8,757 nucleotides of DNA from the NCBI GenBank assembly GCA_035282865.1, contig DATEVB010000140.1, positions 1 to 8,757 on the forward strand. The letters run 5' to 3'. This DNA is from UBA4744 sp035282865. Lineage in GTDB: Bacteria; Actinomycetota; Acidimicrobiia; Spongiisociales; UBA4744. Position 1 is the first letter of the stretch. Every line of letters starts with the position of its first letter. A program made the position numbers and the translations under genes. Positions 6,675 to 8,757 of the stretch are shown here, piece by piece. The notes under the pieces are model-generated. The model ran no database searches. It was not told the DNA's origin and worked only from the letters and a program-made list of their open reading frames with translations.

Positions 6675-7633
6675 AACACCTGCACGACCATCAAGCCCAG
6701 TGGGCCGCGGATGACCCCGATACCGAGGCGGGTGAACCCGGAACCGAGAATATTGGCGCGATGGCCCGGGCTGTCCATGAGACCTTCGTGGACGGTGCGG
6801 GCGGTCGCGGCCAGCGCCAGGTTCTCCCCAACGATCCGGAAGGGAATCCCCGCGTCGGCCATTCTGTCGGCCACGGTGCCGGTCGTCGGAGAGGTATGGC
6901 TGAAGTAGCCGACCACGTACATCTCGGTTGCGTGACGCTCCCCAACCCCACCCAACGGCGCCGACCATGCCAGGGGATCGAGGCCCTCTTCGATTCGGGA
7001 CCGGTTGACCAGTTCGAAAATCTCCTGGGCGGCTCTCTCATCCCGCCGGAGATCTCCCGGGTCGGCCGGCGGTATCGCCAGGGTCTCATCTTCTTCGAGA
7101 ATGACCTTTTCCCGACCAACCAAGCGATCGAGGTTCAAGAGGGCTTCGAGCACCCGATCGCCGGCCACGGTGTGGAACATGCGTTGCGGGAAGGATTGGG
7201 GATCGGTGAGAACGGAAGCGACGTTTGATTCATCGATCCGCTCACCAACGGCGGCAGGCAGAGGGATGACGACCAGGAGTGAGAGGAGCAAGATCGCAAC
7301 GAACAGCGCCCAGGCCAGGGCCAATCCGCCGCCCAGTAGACGATGGGTCAGCGCCAGGCCCGGCAGGGTGAAGACCCGCTGCAGATAATGGGCGCCAATC
7401 GACGCAGCAACTCCGATCAACGCGAAGAGGGCGATGCCGCCCGCCAAGCGACCCAACTCCGGCGAGATACCCAGCCATTCCGCCAACCCATCCCCGATCG
7501 GACCGCTGAAACGGAACGCCAGGGCGATGCCAAGAACCAGACCCACCAGATCCATGGCCTCGCGCGTGAACCCATGCACCCAGCCCCGCACAAACAGCGC
7601 CGCGAAATAAAGGCCCAACAGGAAGTCGATCAA
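6665..7633 (-). CDS. CvpA-family membrane protein fused to a CAP (SCP/PR1-like) domain
   Basis: A 322-residue protein starting at TTG (7633-7631), chosen because the minus strand carries a perfect GGAGGT six bases upstream (7640-7645). The frame extends 18 codons further to an ATG at 7687, but that stretch is repeat sequence. N-terminal part: four hydrophobic helices at about residues 2-18, 28-40, 62-80 and 101-124, with the CvpA-like motif LIDFLLGLYFAALFVRGWVHG. A linker of about 75 residues follows, then a CAP domain (about 201-322): IFELVNRSRIEEGLDPL, ERHATEM and YFSHTSP with His234, Glu237 and His246, the GENLA signature (269-273, Glu270), and GHRANIL (290-296). The topology puts the CAP domain on one face of the cytoplasmic membrane, probably outside. 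CAP proteins bind or modify extracellular ligands; CvpA proteins are poorly defined. It lies downstream of the alanyl-tRNA editing gene across a repeat array. Confidence 0.9.
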   Translation of the reverse strand: MIDFLLGLYFAALFVRGWVHGFTREAMDLVGLVLGIALAFRFSGPIGDGLAEWLGISPELGRLAGGIALFALIGVAASIGAHYLQRVFTLPGLALTHRLLGGGLALAWALFVAILLLSLLVVIPLPAAVGERIDESNVASVLTDPQSFPQRMFHTVAGDRVLEALLNLDRLVGREKVILEEDETLAIPPADPGDLRRDERAAQEIFELVNRSRIEEGLDPLAWSAPLGGVGERHATEMYVVGYFSHTSPTTGTVADRMADAGIPFRIVGENLALAATARTVHEGLMDSPGHRANILGSGFTRLGIGVIRGPLGLMVVQVFSA

Positions 7634-7639
7634 GACGGG

Positions 7640-7645
7640 ACCTCC
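7640..7645 (-). promoter_or_regulatory. Shine-Dalgarno sequence fixing a TTG start (GGAGGT)
   Basis: The minus strand reads GGAGGT, the strongest ribosome binding site in the window, six bases before the TTG at 7633. It argues against the upstream ATG at 7687. Confidence 0.75.
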
Positions 7646-7655
7646 GGTCCCGGCC

Positions 7656-7788
7656 GCCGGAAGCCGGCTACCAGCAGCCGGCCACAAGCAGCCGGCAGGC
7701 TGGCAATGCCCATTTCCGGCTGGAAGCTAGACGCGGGAAGCTGGAAAGTGATGGCTGGATGCTGGAAACGGTTCGCGGGAAGCTTCAC
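7656..7788. repeat. Degenerate heptanucleotide tandem array (consensus near GCYGGMA)
   Basis: About 19 units of 7 bp run in unbroken phase through the whole intergenic gap between the CvpA-CAP and AlaX genes. Good units are GCCGGAA (7656), GCCGGCT (7663), GCCGGCC (7677), GCCGGCA (7691), GCTGGAA (7719, 7740, 7761), GCGGGAA (7733, 7775) and GCTGGAT (7754), with degenerate units between them. Higher-order periods are visible: a 14-bp repeat (7670-7683 and 7684-7697) and a 21-bp repeat (starting 7719, 7740 and 7761). GCCGGCT/AGCCGGC (7663-7669 and 7676-7682) can form a 7-bp hairpin. The last unit overlaps the AlaX stop codon. Confidence 0.8.
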
Positions 7789-8498
7789 GTCAGTTCGATG
7801 CGGATCCGCTTGTTGGCTTTGCCCTTTGATTCTGTCTTGACCACCCGCACCGTTCCCACTTCTCCCGTAGAACCAACGTGAGTGCCTCCGTCCGCTTGTT
7901 TGTCGAGACCGACGATGTGCACGACGCGAATCGGGTCGATGAAGTCGGGTAGCAGGTTGACCTTGGTCCGGATCAAGTCCGGGTCGGCCAGCGCCTGGCG
8001 GCGGGGAAGGAAGAGAATCTGGACCGGGTGATCGGCGCCCAGCTCCTCGTTGAGTTTGTCCTCAATCTGCCGTCCAAACTCAACGGAGATCCCCTCGAGT
8101 TCGAAATCCATCCTGGCGGTCCCCGGTTCCATGTTGCCACCGGTGACCTTGGCATCGAACTCCCGCCAGATGACGGCCGACAGCGCATGTAGGGCGGTAT
8201 GCGTACGCATCAACAGATGGCGGCGTTCCCAATCGATTGCTGCCGTTACCTCGGTTCCGGGTGGCGGCAACGGGCCTTCGCCCTGCCAGACGTGCAGGAC
8301 TCGGCCTTGGTGGCGCACGGTATCCGTGACCTCGACCTGGCCGTCGGGCCACCGGATCCACCCCGTGTCACCCGGCTGACCCCCACCGCGCGGGTAGAAC
8401 ACGGTCCGGTCGAGAATGACACCATCGTTCTCCGCGCCTTCGATGACCGCGGCTATCGAGCGGGCATAGGCGTTCCGGGAGGCTATTTCTTCTGTCAA
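7785..8498 (-). CDS. alaX: Alanyl-tRNA editing protein (AlaX family, trans-editing)
   Basis: A 237-residue protein of the AlaX class, which hydrolyses mischarged Ser-tRNA(Ala) or Gly-tRNA(Ala) in trans and is homologous to the AlaRS editing domain. Seen: the N-terminal FYPRGGGQPGDTG (34-46), a glycine-rich AlaX/AlaRS signature; the zinc-binding HxxxH as HTALH (100-104); VTGGNMEPGTARMDFE (118-133); and the second zinc motif region DGGTHVGSTGEVG (203-215), where His207 is present but the usual Cys of CxxxH is Asp203. The length matches the 215-240-residue AlaX-M type. The frame stays open upstream into the divergent lipoprotein, so the TTG at 8498 is chosen: it gives LTEEIASRNAYARS, which fits the family N-terminus, and no other start codon lies nearby in frame. 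No Shine-Dalgarno sequence is apparent. Confidence 0.92.
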   Translation of the reverse strand: MTEEIASRNAYARSIAAVIEGAENDGVILDRTVFYPRGGGQPGDTGWIRWPDGQVEVTDTVRHQGRVLHVWQGEGPLPPPGTEVTAAIDWERRHLLMRTHTALHALSAVIWREFDAKVTGGNMEPGTARMDFELEGISVEFGRQIEDKLNEELGADHPVQILFLPRRQALADPDLIRTKVNLLPDFIDPIRVVHIVGLDKQADGGTHVGSTGEVGTVRVVKTESKGKANKRIRIELT

Positions 8499-8536
8499 TT
8501 GCGAACGCGGCGCGGAAGAACCATGTGCACACGGCC

Positions 8537-8542
8537 AGGATA
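8537..8542 (-). promoter_or_regulatory. Possible -10 hexamer for alaX (TATCCT on the minus strand)
   Basis: The minus strand reads TATCCT, predicting a start near 8530 and a leader of about 32 bases to the TTG at 8498. It lies back to back with the plus-strand TAGACT at 8549. The pattern match is weak on its own. Confidence 0.3.
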
Positions 8543-8548
8543 GACGCC

Positions 8549-8554
8549 TAGACT
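8549..8554 (+). promoter_or_regulatory. -10-like hexamer (TAGACT) for the lipoprotein gene
   Basis: TAGACT predicts transcription initiation near 8561, giving a leader of about 44 bases before the ATG at 8605. The same hexamer occurs before the genes at 4414 and 6183. Confidence 0.5.
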
Positions 8555-8564
8555 GCCTGATTCC

Positions 8565-8578
8565 CCCCTCTTGAGGGG
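8565..8578. promoter_or_regulatory. Inverted repeat in the lipoprotein leader (operator or hairpin)
   Basis: CCCCTC (8565-8570) and GAGGGG (8573-8578) are perfect complements separated by TT. They lie a few bases after the predicted transcription start, a usual place for a repressor site. As RNA, only a 5-bp stem with a CTTG loop is possible. Confidence 0.35.
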
Positions 8579-8604
8579 ATGAAGGGCTAACGAGAGGAAA
8601 GAGA

Positions 8605-8757
8605 ATGAAACGATCGCTCAGAATGCTCGCCACCATGGCTGTGTTCGCGATCATCGCTGCAGCGTGTGCTGGAGGTGGCGCAGGCGGGGCGCTGAAGATC
8701 GGAACCGTCCTGCCGCAGACCGGCGATCTGGCCGTACTCGGACCACCCATGGTGGAG
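8605..8757 (+). CDS. Substrate-binding lipoprotein of a branched-chain amino-acid-type ABC transporter (3' truncated)
   Basis: ATG at 8605 with AGAGGA (8593-8598) six bases upstream; the frame is open to the right edge, giving 51 residues. Seen: a lipoprotein signal peptide with a basic N-terminus MKRSLR, a hydrophobic core MLATMAVFAIIAA and the lipobox AAAC with Cys21, followed by a short glycine-rich linker AGGGAGG. The mature start LKIGTVLPQTGDLAVLGPPM (30-49) matches the first strand and ligand-loop region of the Leu/Ile/Val-binding family (Peripla_BP_6; usual pattern 'IGxxxPxTGxxAxxGxxxxxG'). The protein would be lipid-anchored outside the membrane and deliver an amino acid, amide or related ligand to a Liv-type permease, presumably encoded further right. 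It is divergent from alaX. Confidence 0.85.
   Translation, partial: MKRSLRMLATMAVFAIIAAACAGGGAGGALKIGTVLPQTGDLAVLGPPMVE

Noticed and set aside
7634..7687. Upstream extension of the CvpA-CAP protein to the ATG at 7687.
   Set aside because: The extension is encoded by repeat sequence and the GGAGGT at 7640-7645 is placed for the TTG at 7633.
7656..7788. Possible CRISPR array.
   Set aside because: Units are 7 bp and contiguous, with no 25-40 bp repeats or unique spacers and no cas genes nearby.
7343..7840. Plus-strand open frame whose C-terminal part reads as a 7-residue repeat (WKxxAG-type, three copies).
   Set aside because: Most of it is antisense to the CvpA-CAP gene and the peptide periodicity follows from the 21-bp superperiod of the heptanucleotide array; there is no ribosome binding site or family resemblance.
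8499..8750. Upstream extension of AlaX by 84 codons to an ATG at 8750.
   Set aside because: It would run antisense through the lipoprotein start and both promoter elements, and the added residues do not resemble any AlaX N-terminus.

Overview
The window is gene-dense DNA of high GC content (roughly 60-65% by eye), from an actinobacterium. Three things point that way: a wax ester synthase/diacylglycerol acyltransferase of the actinobacterial type, frequent GTG/TTG starts, and several starts that look leaderless, with a TANNNT -10 hexamer 6-9 bases upstream of the start codon and no Shine-Dalgarno sequence. An uncultured Acidimicrobiia-like lineage would fit, but that is inference. I see no phage, transposon, tRNA, rRNA or CRISPR array.

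Left part, plus strand (1-5430). A 5'-truncated FAD-dependent oxidoreductase of the DAO family is translationally coupled by a 1-base overlap to an ornithine cyclodeaminase/mu-crystallin family protein. This pair looks like an amine or imino-acid oxidation and ketimine reduction module. It is followed by a WS/DGAT acyltransferase (storage-lipid synthesis), an EamA-family ten-helix exporter, and a zinc-independent quinone-oxidoreductase-like enzyme. The last three genes each have their own close upstream -10-like hexamer, so they may be separate transcription units despite the tight spacing.

Middle (5392-6608). A minus-strand gene whose C-terminal half looks like a degenerate response-regulator receiver is divergent from a plus-strand gene that looks like a HAD-fold protein without its catalytic residues. 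They share a 56-bp intergenic region whose core is the near-palindrome CTAGACTAG. It gives a TANNNT -10 on both strands, with short symmetric leaders that each carry a ribosome binding site. The minus-strand gene also overlaps the 3' end of the oxidoreductase tail to tail by 39 bp.

Right part (6665-8757). Two minus-strand genes, a CvpA-CAP membrane fusion protein and an AlaX-type alanyl-tRNA editing protein, are separated by an unusual degenerate heptanucleotide array (about 19 in-phase 7-bp units, consensus near GCYGGMA). Divergent from AlaX is the 5' end of a lipoprotein that looks like the substrate-binding component of a branched-chain amino-acid-type ABC transporter. It has a TAGACT -10 and an inverted repeat in its leader.

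The items most worth a second look are the heptanucleotide array, the symmetric bidirectional promoter between two apparent pseudo-signalling/pseudo-enzyme genes, and the repeated TAGACT promoter hexamer. No single obviously new multi-gene system is evident.
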